DNA of 54,263 nucleotides. It comes from PKWO01 sp036561005. GTDB lineage: Bacteria; Pseudomonadota; Gammaproteobacteria; Burkholderiales; Burkholderiaceae_D. Positions 25,106 through 33,605 of the stretch are shown in pieces. Location of the stretch: positions 1 to 54,263 of the forward strand of contig DATBQE010000051.1 in the NCBI GenBank assembly GCA_036561005.1. The letters are read 5' to 3'. Both the position numbers and the translations under genes were made by a program. The notes beneath the pieces are model-generated. The model was not told the origin of the DNA. It saw only the letters and a list, made by a program, of their open reading frames with translations, and did no database searches. Position 1 is the stretch's first letter. Each line of letters starts with the position of its first letter.

Positions 25106-25399
25106 GATTGTCCTCGCGAGATATGAAAGGGTTGGGTCGACCATGCCCTGCTTGGTTTGTGTGCGGCAAACCGGGCACGAACGACGACTGACCGGCGCCC
25201 ACCCTCATTGTGTTCCGGGGCAAGCTGGCACGGGCAATGGCCGAAATGATACCTCATGCGAACAATTTAAGAGAACACAAGCATGCTGCAGCACAGCATG
25301 CGTTGCGTGCGACGGGCCATCAGCGCAACAAGGGCCGGAAATAAAACCGGCGTGATTACACTTTTTTCTCCGGCAACAAGATCAATGTCGACAAGTTTG

Positions 25400-25993
25400 T
25401 CAGGGTCGGCGTTGCCCTTGCACTGTAAAAAACGCCATCGCACCGGCCAGCACGCGCGCCTGCTCTTGCAGACTGTCGGCCGCAGCAGCCGCTTGTTCGA
25501 CCAGCGCGGTATTTTGCTGGGTCGTGTCGTCAATTTCACCCATTGCCCGATTCACAAGGCCGATATCCTTGCTTTGCGCTCCGCTCGCTTGCGAAATTTG
25601 TTCAACGATACGCGCCACGGCTGCGGACGAACCGGTTATATCGTTCATCGTCACGCCCGCCGCTTCGACGAATTCTGCGCCGGCATTGACTTGTCCGACG
25701 GTTTCGCCGATCAGGTTCTTGATTTCCCTGGCAGCCGCGGCAGAGCGTTGCGCGAGATTGCGCACCTCGCCGGCGACGATCGCAAATCCCCTGCCCTGCT
25801 CGCCCGCGCGCGCCGCCTCGACCGCCGCATTGAGCGCGAGGATATTGGTTTGAAAGGCAATGCCATCGATGACGCCGATTATGTCGACGATGCGCGCTGC
25901 ACCGTGCTTGATCGCGGCCATCACCAGCAACACGATGAAAAAAGACCCGAAGAGGCGAGAGGCTATAGGCAATTTGGACAAAAAGGCGTTCAT
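25400..25993 (-). CDS. severely shortened methyl-accepting chemotaxis protein
   Basis: A 197-residue protein. One N-terminal membrane helix (LFGSFFIVLLVMA, about 14-26) is joined after about 13 residues to the chemoreceptor tip (VIDGIAFQTNILALNAAVEAARAGEQGRGFAIVAGEVRNL), followed by the C-terminal signalling helix to a short tail. The ligand-binding domain, second membrane helix, HAMP domain and N-terminal signalling helix are missing; normal receptors have about 520-560 residues. The reading frame is intact and the tip is nearly perfect. The simplest reading is an in-frame internal deletion, so this may be a decaying gene. A GGAAG site precedes the ATG. Whether it can join receptor arrays is doubtful. 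Confidence 0.8.
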   Translation of the reverse strand: MNAFLSKLPIASRLFGSFFIVLLVMAAIKHGAARIVDIIGVIDGIAFQTNILALNAAVEAARAGEQGRGFAIVAGEVRNLAQRSAAAAREIKNLIGETVGQVNAGAEFVEAAGVTMNDITGSSAAVARIVEQISQASGAQSKDIGLVNRAMGEIDDTTQQNTALVEQAAAAADSLQEQARVLAGAMAFFTVQGQRRP

Positions 25994-26356
25994 TTTGGGC
26001 TTCCGCTGGGCTTAGGGCGAGTGAGATAGTCATGCCATTTGTCGTCGTGGGTTCAGATTACCGAAGCATTGCGACAAAAAGATTACAAACCCGGTGCCTG
26101 CCTGAATTTAGCCGACCGAAGTAACCATTTCTCACATTCCCAAAGGTTTTCGAGTGCACACTTTGCAAAGTCCGGCGCTGCTGTTGATACAATCGTAATG
26201 AGCCAGTCACGTGCAAGGCGCACTTGCTCGCAGGCGGATAGGGATGCGGCAACCGGGCAATCTGGAATCGCCTGAAGCTGACCATGGACCATGAAGGTAT
26301 CGATTCGCGGCGCGAACCCAATGGCCTAAAATCGTCGAAAGAAAAAACAGAGCTCC
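25994..26356. other. divergent intergenic region without a gene
   Basis: 363 bases between the shortened chemoreceptor and the TPR-glycosyltransferase. A weak promoter candidate on the plus strand is TTGCAA (26163-26168) and TACAAT (26188-26193) with a 19-base spacer. I find no convincing small gene, repeat or terminator. Confidence 0.45.
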
Positions 26357-27841
26357 ATGCAAAGCGAACCCGGCCTCAACGCCACTAAAAAACTGCTCGA
26401 TTTGTTGCATAGCGGACGCCATGCCGAGTGCGAACTTGCCGCCGCCTACCTGCTAGACCGTTATCCGGAGTATGGATTCGGTTGGAAAATCCTCGGCGTC
26501 GCCCTGCAAGTACAAGGTCGTCGCGCACAGGCATTTCGCGCGCTTTACCGCGCCGCAGAGCTCTTGCCGCGCGATGCGGAAGCACAAGGCAATTTAGGAC
26601 TGGCTTTGATCGATGCCGGCGAATTGCCTGCAGCCGAGCACTACTTGCGTCACGCACTGGAAATCAACCCTGATGACGCCAATGCCTGGAACAACCTGGG
26701 CCACGGCCTGTGCCGCATGGGGCGCCTCGACGAAGCAGAAACCTGCCTGCACCACGCTGTGGAGCTACGTCCAGATGCGCACGACTTCCTTTACAATCTG
26801 GCAAGCATCCTGCAGGATCAAGGCCGAATTGCCGATGCAATGGCGTGGTATGAAAAGACGCTGGCAATCGCTCCGCTGTTTCCCCATGCCCACTGGAATC
26901 TCGGCATGTGCTTGCTGCAGCAGGGGAAATTTGCCGCGGGATGGAAGGAATATGAATGGCGTTGGCAGACACCCGCGATGCTGCCGCTTGCTCGCCCCTA
27001 CTTGGGAATCCGCTGGACCGGCGCGCAGGATCTGGCGGGAAAGACGATTCTTGCCTATGCCGAACAAGGTCTTGGCGATACGCTGCAGTTTTGCCGTTAT
27101 GCGTCCCTGTTGGCAACCCGGGGAACGCGCGTAATTCTGCATGTTCCGGCCACATTGCTGCAACTGGTGCAATCGCTGGACGGCGTTGCCGACGTTACCG
27201 ATATCGCCACCGAGGCACCATCGCACGACTTCTATTGTCCACTGATGAGCCTGCCAATGGCATTGGGCACCGATCTATCAAGCATCCCTGCGCCGCACAT
27301 CTATCTGCGTGCCCCAGCGACAAGGATCGATTCCTGGCGGCGAAATCTGGAACAACGCATGTCGACTTCTGCGCTGCGCATCGGTGTCGCATGGAGCGGA
27401 AATCGTAGCCACAAGCATGACTACCGCAGGTCGGTCGGACTCGATCAATTCGCATCGGCTTTGGGCACAAAATATAACCTCGTCTCACTTCAGACGCAAT
27501 TGACAGAAAATGAAAGTGCAAGCCTGAAGCGTCTGGCGAATTGGCTGCATTTCGACGGAGAGCTGAACGATTTTTCCGAAACTGCGGCCTTGATTTCGCA
27601 TCTCGGCCTGGTCGTCACAGTCGATACCGCCGTCGCTCATCTGGCGGGTGCAATGGGAAAAGACACCTGGCTGTTGCTCTCGTTTCAAGCCGACTGGCGC
27701 TGGCTGGAAGGCCGGCAAGACAGCCCATGGTATCCGTCCATGCGATTGTTTCGCCAGGCCCGGTCCGGAGACTGGCAAGCTGTGCTGCAGGACGTAAAGG
27801 CGGCCTTGCAGGAGAAATTTCCGGTCCCGAGTGCCGGTTGA
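26357..27841 (+). CDS. TPR protein with glycosyltransferase-family-9-like domain
   Basis: A 494-residue cytoplasmic protein. Residues about 5-215 are five or six TPR repeats (GNLGLALIDAGELPAAEHYL, NAWNNLGHGLCRMGRLDEAE and others). The C-terminal half (about 235-480) resembles the GT9/heptosyltransferase-like domain common after TPRs: ILAYAEQGLGDTLQFCRYA, GVAWSGN, VVTVDTAVAHLAGAMGK and DWRWLEGRQDSPWYPS. Such proteins are thought to modify proteins or surface glycans, but few have been tested. The ribosome binding site is weak (GAGCTCC before the ATG). The gene converges with the HDOD gene, 5 bases apart. Confidence 0.85.
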   Translation: MQSEPGLNATKKLLDLLHSGRHAECELAAAYLLDRYPEYGFGWKILGVALQVQGRRAQAFRALYRAAELLPRDAEAQGNLGLALIDAGELPAAEHYLRHALEINPDDANAWNNLGHGLCRMGRLDEAETCLHHAVELRPDAHDFLYNLASILQDQGRIADAMAWYEKTLAIAPLFPHAHWNLGMCLLQQGKFAAGWKEYEWRWQTPAMLPLARPYLGIRWTGAQDLAGKTILAYAEQGLGDTLQFCRYASLLATRGTRVILHVPATLLQLVQSLDGVADVTDIATEAPSHDFYCPLMSLPMALGTDLSSIPAPHIYLRAPATRIDSWRRNLEQRMSTSALRIGVAWSGNRSHKHDYRRSVGLDQFASALGTKYNLVSLQTQLTENESASLKRLANWLHFDGELNDFSETAALISHLGLVVTVDTAVAHLAGAMGKDTWLLLSFQADWRWLEGRQDSPWYPSMRLFRQARSGDWQAVLQDVKAALQEKFPVPSAG

Positions 27842-27846
27842 CAAAA

Positions 27847-28707
27847 TCAGGCGAGTGCCTGGAAAATCAGATCCAATTCCTCTTTGGCGCTCTCCATCAA
27901 GGCAGTTCCCGCAGCCTCGTCGAGATGCAACAAGATCAATGCGGGCGGCAAATCGTCCCAGTGGATCAAGGGTTCGCGGTCGATGTGGTGGTGCGCATCG
28001 AGAATGTTGGCTGCCAGCACCACGTCGGTCAAATCGGGGCCGCCGCGATGGGTGCGTTGCAGATCGCGGTGATCGAGCACTGCGGTGCGGATTTCTTCGT
28101 CAACATCCCAGCTTTCGAGTATCGCGGCGCCAATGCTCAAATGCCAGCGATCAATCACGTCCCACAGCGCTTCCTGATCGACGAAGACATCGGTGAAACT
28201 ATGCGCCCGACTGAGGATGTAAAACTTGCCGACGTCATGCAGCAGGCCGGCAATCATGGCCGCGTCCGGATGCAGGCGGGTCAATTTTCCCGCCATGACA
28301 AAAGACAACGCGGCGACCCGGATGCTGCGGTTCCATAACCCATTGAGCAAATGCGGCGATTCGGTGCTGGCCCTGGTTTGCACCAATTGCTTCATGCCCA
28401 CCGCAAGCGCCACATTGCGCACCATTTCGAAACCAAGCCGCACCGTCGCCTGGCGTAAATCGGTGGTATGCCCGTTGCCGTTATTGTAGGCCACGGAGTT
28501 GGCCAGGCGCAGGATTTGCGCCGACAGCACCGGTTCGGCGCTGATGATGCGTGCCACCTTGTCGTTCGAGGCATTGGCATCGTTCAAGGCATGCCGAATT
28601 TTCAGTGTTACCGACAGGGAAGTAGGAAAAAGCAATTCCTCTGCAGAAAGTTCTGCAGTCAGGCTTTCCAGGAATTCGAACTCCTTTGCCTTGTCAACAG
28701 CTGCCAT
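27847..28707 (-). CDS. HDOD-domain signalling protein
   Basis: A 286-residue cytoplasmic protein made of one HDOD domain (about 25-225). LFPTSLSVTLKIRHALN, then VLSAQILRLANSVAYN, then IAGLLHDVGKFYIL (an HD pair is present) and a WHLSIGAAIL segment are typical. HDOD proteins usually lack phosphodiesterase activity and act as protein-protein modules in stress, motility or cyclic-di-GMP signalling. AGGACA lies 5 bases before the ATG. It is one of two HDOD genes in this window; the other is at 35755-36579. The specific partner is unknown. Confidence 0.88.
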   Translation of the reverse strand: MAAVDKAKEFEFLESLTAELSAEELLFPTSLSVTLKIRHALNDANASNDKVARIISAEPVLSAQILRLANSVAYNNGNGHTTDLRQATVRLGFEMVRNVALAVGMKQLVQTRASTESPHLLNGLWNRSIRVAALSFVMAGKLTRLHPDAAMIAGLLHDVGKFYILSRAHSFTDVFVDQEALWDVIDRWHLSIGAAILESWDVDEEIRTAVLDHRDLQRTHRGGPDLTDVVLAANILDAHHHIDREPLIHWDDLPPALILLHLDEAAGTALMESAKEELDLIFQALA

Positions 28708-29045
28708 GCGTTGTCCTGTCGATTATCAGCAAGTGCAACAAATCCACCAAAACGATCAAGAACTTCTTGGGAAATGCAAACTCAGAAAGAGTAATGAGCC
28801 AATGGAGTTGATTCAATTATATCGCCTCGCACATAAAGACCGATACAATTGTCGCCAATACAACACTGCAACCGCAAGTCAGGGCGCACAGACATGGCAA
28901 ATGGCGCATACAATGCGAGCAGTGTGGGCACTTCACTCTTGATATGCCGGGCGCCACCCCCATTTAACCGGCATTGCAACCGAGTTCATGGTGCGTCACT
29001 TGCACCATTGATCGTACTTGATGCAACTTTTAAGGAGTACCAAAC
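28708..29045. other. divergent intergenic region without a gene
   Basis: 338 bases between the HDOD gene and the TPR membrane protein. An A/T-rich stretch (28807-28860) may hold promoters, and a strong AAGGAG ribosome binding site lies just before ATG 29046. I see no RNA structure or small gene I can support. Confidence 0.45.
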
Positions 29046-29867
29046 ATGTTCAGACCATCGGTCATTGCGCCGGCCTTGCTGGCATTCTCGCTGTTTGCCA
29101 CCGTTCCGGTATTTGCGGCGGGCGCGGACGCGACCATCCATGAAGTTTACCAGGATGCCGAAGCAGGCAGGTTTGACGACGCCCAGGCGAAGATGAACAA
29201 GGTCTTGCAAGACCATCCAACCAGCGCCAAGGCGCACTATGTCGAAGCGGATTTGCTGGCCAAGCAAGGCAAATTGCGCGACGCGCAAGTCGAACTCAAT
29301 ACCGCCCAGCGGCTCGATCCCAGCCTGTCGTTCGCAAAACCGGGGCGCGTGCAGGAATTGCAGGATGTGATTGCCGGTGCGCACACCGTCACGCAAAGGG
29401 CACCTGCCTACGTACAACGCCCGCCCGTGCAACCGGCTAGCAACACCAGCGGCATGGTATGGCCGATCATTATCATCGCCATCATCGCCCTGATTTTCAT
29501 GGCACGCGTGATGATGCGTCGGACCACGGTCATCACCGGCGGCCCCGGCAGTCCCGGCTATAACGGCTACGGGCCATCCTATGGCGGCGGGCCGGGCATG
29601 ATGGGTGGCCAGGGCGGCGGCATGGGTTCCGGCATCCTGGGTGGCCTGGCAACAGGTGCCGCGGTCGGCGCAGGGATCGTGGCCGGCGAAGAATTGATGC
29701 ACCACTTCACCGACGGCGACCGTGAGCGCGAACGCGAAGTCTATCGCGACAACCCGCGTCAGGACGACAGCTACACACGCCAGGATGACATGGGCGGTAA
29801 CGACTTCGGTGTTTCCGACAATTCGTCATGGGATAGCGGCGGCGGTGGCGGCAGCGACGACTGGTAA
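29046..29867 (+). CDS. exported TPR membrane protein with Gly-rich tail
   Basis: A 273-residue protein. The signal peptide (LLAFSLFATVPVFA) is followed by two TPR-like helix pairs (about 35-95: EAGRFDDAQAKMNKVLQDHP, AHYVEADLLAKQGKLRDAQV). A membrane helix (VWPIIIIAIIALIFMARVMM, about 137-156) leads to a Gly-rich, probably cytoplasmic segment (GGGPGMMGGQGGGMGSG) and a charged tail ending SGGGGGSDDW. The tail resembles the ends of TPM-domain (YgcG-type) membrane proteins, but the TPM domain is not present. The strong AAGGAG site predicts good expression. A GC-rich hairpin follows the stop. Function is unknown. Confidence 0.82.
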   Translation: MFRPSVIAPALLAFSLFATVPVFAAGADATIHEVYQDAEAGRFDDAQAKMNKVLQDHPTSAKAHYVEADLLAKQGKLRDAQVELNTAQRLDPSLSFAKPGRVQELQDVIAGAHTVTQRAPAYVQRPPVQPASNTSGMVWPIIIIAIIALIFMARVMMRRTTVITGGPGSPGYNGYGPSYGGGPGMMGGQGGGMGSGILGGLATGAAVGAGIVAGEELMHHFTDGDREREREVYRDNPRQDDSYTRQDDMGGNDFGVSDNSSWDSGGGGGSDDW

Positions 29868-29879
29868 TCGGTAATACAT

Positions 29880-29902
29880 GCGGGCGACCCAGTGTCGCCC
29901 GC
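29880..29902. terminator. GC-rich hairpin after the TPR membrane protein
   Basis: GCGGGCGAC (29880-29888) and GTCGCCCGC (29894-29902) make a perfect 9-bp stem with a CCAGT loop, 13 bases after the stop at 29867. No T-run follows. It could slow transcription or protect the mRNA end. Confidence 0.45.
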
Positions 29903-29990
29903 ACCACGTATCAGGTCATCAGATTCCCACTCGGCCGGTCACCCTAATTTTTCCTGACAGCGTCCTTGCCCCGCAGAGACGCCGCATCTC

Positions 29991-30554
29991 ATGCAAAACC
30001 ACATCTCCGTAGACCTGGCGAAATCCTATCGCCTCCTTAACCACGGCCCGACAGTGCTCGTCACCAGCAAGCATGGCGACAAGGCCAATGTCATGGCTGC
30101 GGCCTGGTCCATGCCACTCGATTTTTCGCCGCCGAAGGTGACCGTCGTCATTGATCGCAACACATTGACGCGCGAACTGGTCGATGCGTCGGGAGAGTTC
30201 GCGCTCAATATTCCATCGCGTGAACTGGCCCAAGCGACCTTGGCAGTCGGCTCGAAATCAGGCAAGGAAAGCGACAAATTCAGCGAGTTTGGATTGCCGA
30301 CATTTGCTGCAGAAAAAATCGCGGCGCCCTTGCTAGAGGGCTGTCTGGGATGGCTTGAATGCCGCGTGATTGTGGAACCGCACATCCAGCAACGCTACGA
30401 CTTGTTTATCGGTGAAATCGTCGCGGCCTGGGCCGATCCGCGCGCGTTCAAGGAAGGGCATTGGTCGTTTGACGCAGGCAGCCCTCGCAGCATCCATTAT
30501 GTCGCCGGCGGCAATTTCTTCGAAACCGGAGAAGCTTTTGAGATCGACAAATAG
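29991..30554 (+). CDS. flavin reductase-like FMN-binding protein
   Basis: A 187-residue cytoplasmic protein with the flavin reductase-like split-barrel fold. Visible elements are the N-terminal GPTVLVTSKHGDKANVMAAAW (FMN phosphate region), SPPKVTVVIDRNTLTRELV, FALNIPS and a C-terminal HYVAGGNFFETG. These fit the FlaRed family of stand-alone NAD(P)H:flavin oxidoreductases. It should reduce FMN for another oxidase or protect against reactive molecules. No partner monooxygenase lies nearby. The ribosome binding site is weak. A small membrane protein gene follows at 48 bases. The family is confident, the partner unknown. Confidence 0.88.
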   Translation: MQNHISVDLAKSYRLLNHGPTVLVTSKHGDKANVMAAAWSMPLDFSPPKVTVVIDRNTLTRELVDASGEFALNIPSRELAQATLAVGSKSGKESDKFSEFGLPTFAAEKIAAPLLEGCLGWLECRVIVEPHIQQRYDLFIGEIVAAWADPRAFKEGHWSFDAGSPRSIHYVAGGNFFETGEAFEIDK

Positions 30555-30602
30555 TCTTTGCAGTAGAATCTGCGTAATCCAATCCTCAATGAAAAGGCCG
30601 TC

Positions 30603-30812
30603 ATGAGCAGCTTGTTGACGCTTGTCGGGTGGTGCATCCTCTTCCTGCTGTGCTGGCCGCTGGCCCTTGTGGTGCTTGTTTTGGCGCCGATCATCTGGCT
30701 GATTTCCTTGCCGTTGAGGTTGATCGGAATCAGCCTGGATGCGGTATTCGCATTGATCAAAACCATCCTGTTCCTGCCTGCCCGCCTGCTTGGCTATCGC
30801 GTAAAAGCCTGA
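30603..30812 (+). CDS. small hydrophobic membrane protein
   Basis: A 69-residue protein that is almost entirely hydrophobic, with two or three membrane segments (VGWCILFLLCWPLALVVLVL, APIIWLISLPLRLIGISL, FALIKTILFLPARLL). An AAGG site precedes the ATG, 48 bases after the flavin reductase gene, so it may be co-transcribed. No family is recognised. Its regular codons and good ribosome binding site make it likely to be real. Confidence 0.7.
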   Translation: MSSLLTLVGWCILFLLCWPLALVVLVLAPIIWLISLPLRLIGISLDAVFALIKTILFLPARLLGYRVKA

Positions 30813-31489
30813 GCCGGCCAGCCGTCACGCGCCCGCACACGGCACCGGCGTGCCGAATCTCCAACATTGAGCTGCGCCCACGAGGGTGTGAATCCTGATG
30901 CGGATCAAGGATTTCTGTAAAACCCCATAAATATGGTATGGCTATTCGTTTGCCGAAAGCATAATCTTTGCACGTGCTTCAATTTGTCCCGCAAACCAAA
31001 TGGCCAAGTCCAGGAATACGAAGATCATGATTTACGTCGCGCACACCGAGTCGAAGGCCGCACCCAAGCGTGGTTCCGGCGAGGCCGATAACCTGACAAC
31101 GCCTTGCGCCCAGTTGAAGTCCTGCATGGACCTGCACCCCTTGGCACAAGCATGGGCACAGAATCGCTCGCTCGTGTTCGGGGCATCGATCGTGCGCAAA
31201 ATTCAATCGTCGAACCACCTTTGCCCCGCAGGTACAGCTGCGGCCAACATCGTCAACCGCCTGTGGTATGGCCGCGCATTGGTCAGCCTGCGCACCTATC
31301 CGCAATGGTCTCTACGGACTTCGGCCGTGCAGCATAAAATGCATGCATCGTCCGATAATGGCGAGATTTGCAGCGCAACCTGGGCTAACCCGGTCCAATA
31401 AAACCCGCCGTCACGCCAATCCAAAAGGTCGGCGGCCGTGCGCGCGGGAATTCGGTAAAATGGCCTCTTCCCCATTTGGAGACCATGCC
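30813..31489. other. 677-base region with no supported gene
   Basis: I find no gene I can support here. Two open frames (plus strand 31000-31401, minus strand 30979-31305) have odd composition, scattered Cys/Arg/Ser and no recognisable domain or good ribosome binding site. The A/T-rich stretch around 30920-31000 (CCCCATAAATATGG, TTTGCACGTGC) could be regulatory. The downstream part may be the OsmC leader. A decayed gene is possible. Confidence 0.4.
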
Positions 31490-31897
31490 GTGACCCTGAC
31501 TCTCAAGCGTAGCGAACCCGGCGTGACCCGGCAAACTGTCACAATTGGGCAGCACACCCTGGTTGCCGACATGAGTCTGGAAGAAGGCGGCGCGGACGGC
31601 GGACCCAGCCCGCACGACCTCTACGATGCCGCCCTTGGTGCGTGCAAAGCATTGACTGTTCTTTGGTACGCCAATAAAAGAGGCATTCCTGTCGGCGACA
31701 TCCAGACCAGCATCAGCCGTGACAATTCGCAGGAGCGCAGCGGCGTCTACAAACTTGCCGCAACGCTGTCCATCGGCGGCAACCTGACAGACAGTCAGTT
31801 GAAGGAATTGGAGTCGGTTGCAGGCAAATGCCCGATTCACAAACTCATGACTTCGGTCACGACCGAGATCACGACTGCAGTTGAGCGCCTGCCATGA
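31490..31897 (+). CDS. OsmC-family peroxide-resistance protein, GTG start
   Basis: A 135-residue protein of the OsmC/Ohr superfamily, thiol peroxidases that reduce organic or hydrogen peroxides. Visible motifs are GPSPHDLYDAALGACKALTVL (first redox Cys region) and SVAGKCPIHKLM (second Cys), which gives the usual two-cysteine pair. Two starts are possible: GTG at 31490, with GGAG 8 bases upstream, and ATG at 31460 in the same frame, which lacks a ribosome binding site. I prefer GTG because it also matches the usual family start. The stop overlaps the pirin ATG by 4 bases (ATGA), so the two are coupled. Confidence 0.85.
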   Translation: MTLTLKRSEPGVTRQTVTIGQHTLVADMSLEEGGADGGPSPHDLYDAALGACKALTVLWYANKRGIPVGDIQTSISRDNSQERSGVYKLAATLSIGGNLTDSQLKELESVAGKCPIHKLMTSVTTEITTAVERLP

Positions 31898-32775
31898 CGG
31901 CTCCGATTACTCTGCAAGGCCACGAACACGATCTCGGTGGCGGCTTCATTGTGCGCCGCCTGTTACCGGCCGCCGCACGTCAGTCAATCGGCCCAATCCT
32001 GTTTTTCGATCACTTCGGCCCTGTGTCGATAGCGCCGGGCAAGGGCAATAACGTGAGGCCACATCCGCACATCGGGCTGGCCACCGTGACTTATCTGTTC
32101 GACGGCGCCATCATGCATCGCGATAGCCTCGGCTCAGTCCAACAGATTGAGCCTGGGGCCATCAACTGGATGACGGCCGGGCGCGGCATCGTCCATTCGG
32201 AGCGCGAACCGGAGGCCCTGCACAACATCAACTACAAGATGCACGGCATCCAGTTATGGGCGGCGCTACCCGTCGACAAGGAAGAAGTCGAACCACGTTT
32301 CGTGCACACGCCGGCAGATCAGATTCCGTCGATCAACTACGACGACGCGCATATTCGCGTTTTGATCGGCCATGCCTTCGGTGCCGGTTCGCCGGTGGAA
32401 ACATTTTCAGAGACGCTTTACCTTGACGTGCAACTGCCCTCGGGCGGCAACATTACGCTTCCTCCCCTGGCCGAAGAAATGGCGGTCTACCCGCTCGACG
32501 GTCCGTTACGCGTCGGCGACACGGAAATCGCGATGCATACACTGGCCGTCCTCGTGCCAGGCAACGAGACGCGCGTCGAAGCGAATGCCGCCGTGCGCTT
32601 CATGGTCCTGGGTGGCGCACCGCTGGAAAGCAAACGCTTCATCTGGTGGAATTTTGTCTCCAGCCGCAGGGAAAGGATTACCCAGGCGGCAGCAGACTGG
32701 GAAGCGCAACGGATGGGGAGTATTGCCGGCGACGACGAATTCATCCCGTTGCCGCCGCTAAAAAAATCGCCCTGA
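31894..32775 (+). CDS. pirin-family bicupin protein
   Basis: A 293-residue cytoplasmic bicupin. The N-terminal domain has the pirin metal motif FFDHFGP, then HPHIGLATVTYLFDGAIMHRDSLGS with metal His and Glu ligands, and AGRGIVHSE. The C-terminal cupin follows (about 175-290), with a VPGNETRVEA segment and a KRFIWWNFVSS motif at its end. Pirins bind iron and act as regulators or quercetinase-like dioxygenases. It overlaps the OsmC gene by 4 bases and is translated from the same mRNA, so it probably serves oxidative stress or redox control. Confidence 0.92.
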   Translation: MTAPITLQGHEHDLGGGFIVRRLLPAAARQSIGPILFFDHFGPVSIAPGKGNNVRPHPHIGLATVTYLFDGAIMHRDSLGSVQQIEPGAINWMTAGRGIVHSEREPEALHNINYKMHGIQLWAALPVDKEEVEPRFVHTPADQIPSINYDDAHIRVLIGHAFGAGSPVETFSETLYLDVQLPSGGNITLPPLAEEMAVYPLDGPLRVGDTEIAMHTLAVLVPGNETRVEANAAVRFMVLGGAPLESKRFIWWNFVSSRRERITQAAADWEAQRMGSIAGDDEFIPLPPLKKSP

Positions 32776-32784
32776 CGGGTCTCA

Positions 32785-33417
32785 TCATTTCCGCGCGAGC
32801 GGGTTCGGCGTGGGCGGTTCCAGCAGGGTCAGGGTATTCCTGTCAGTGTGATGGAAGGGCTCAGTCTTGCCGCGTATCATCATGACCGTGTCTTCGTCGT
32901 AGCTCCAGGTGCCGTCGGCGTCAATATCAACCTTGATACGGTATTCAATCGTCTGGAACGCGTAATCGAGAAATGGGGTCGAGCAGATGCCATAGGTCTG
33001 CGAGCCACGGGTCGCAATAAGCTCGAAACTGGTCGACTCGGCCGTGGCCCTTCCCACCGCCATGGCGGTTTGCCCGCGCGGAATCGTCAGCGTCTGGATG
33101 ACCGTGCCTGTGGCCGGCTCCCATAACCAATAGCCGACCTGCTCGTGATAGGTCTTGACCTGATCCGGCTTGACGATATGGGTGTGATAGCGCAAGCCGT
33201 AAAATACCTGCGGCCCGTTGGTCTGCGGATCGATCGGTTGCAATTCCATGCGCTCTACGAAGGCCTGCTTGCGCGGTCCTTCCGCCTTCGGCTTGACGTC
33301 CATACCGCGCGCCCCTTGCCACACGCCGGCCATGGCGCTCAACGGGCCAAGGTTTTTCAGGGTGTCGACATCAAGGCCAAATGGCTCGGTGTAAATGTCC
33401 TCGGGAAAATCGTTCAT
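32785..33417 (-). CDS. nitrobindin-like heme-binding beta-barrel protein (DUF1794-type)
   Basis: A 210-residue protein predicted as a ten-strand lipocalin-like barrel. It begins with LGPLSAMAGVWQGARGMD, the GxWxG motif of the FABP-like/nitrobindin family. Near the end it carries EPFHHTDRNTLTLLEP, where a His could be the proximal heme ligand. Nitrobindins bind ferric heme and detoxify peroxynitrite. The match is by pattern, so heme binding is inferred. GGAGAGGTA directly before ATG 33417 sets the start. It converges with the pirin gene, and oxidative stress may be the shared theme. Confidence 0.75.
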   Translation of the reverse strand: MNDFPEDIYTEPFGLDVDTLKNLGPLSAMAGVWQGARGMDVKPKAEGPRKQAFVERMELQPIDPQTNGPQVFYGLRYHTHIVKPDQVKTYHEQVGYWLWEPATGTVIQTLTIPRGQTAMAVGRATAESTSFELIATRGSQTYGICSTPFLDYAFQTIEYRIKVDIDADGTWSYDEDTVMMIRGKTEPFHHTDRNTLTLLEPPTPNPLARK

Positions 33418-33605
33418 TACCTCTCCGCAATTGATCCAGTTGAGTTTGTCAATCGAGTGCATGGCTGGCCACAAGTGCGAGGCAGTACGCGCTCGGGTGG
33501 ACGCTTTGCAACATTGTGCCATCGAGTTAACGTCGCTGACAATCTGTGCGGTAGAATCGAAGAAACGTCACCAATGCATGCGTTCAAACCCTTGCCTGAG
33601 CCAAG

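Noticed and set aside
23054..25126. Long plus-strand open frame (690 codons) antisense to the M13 peptidase gene
   Set aside because: It lies opposite a clear peptidase, shows no domain and has a composition typical of antisense frames in GC-rich DNA.
31000..31401. Possible 133-residue gene in the gene-free gap
   Set aside because: No good ribosome binding site, odd composition, no recognisable domain.
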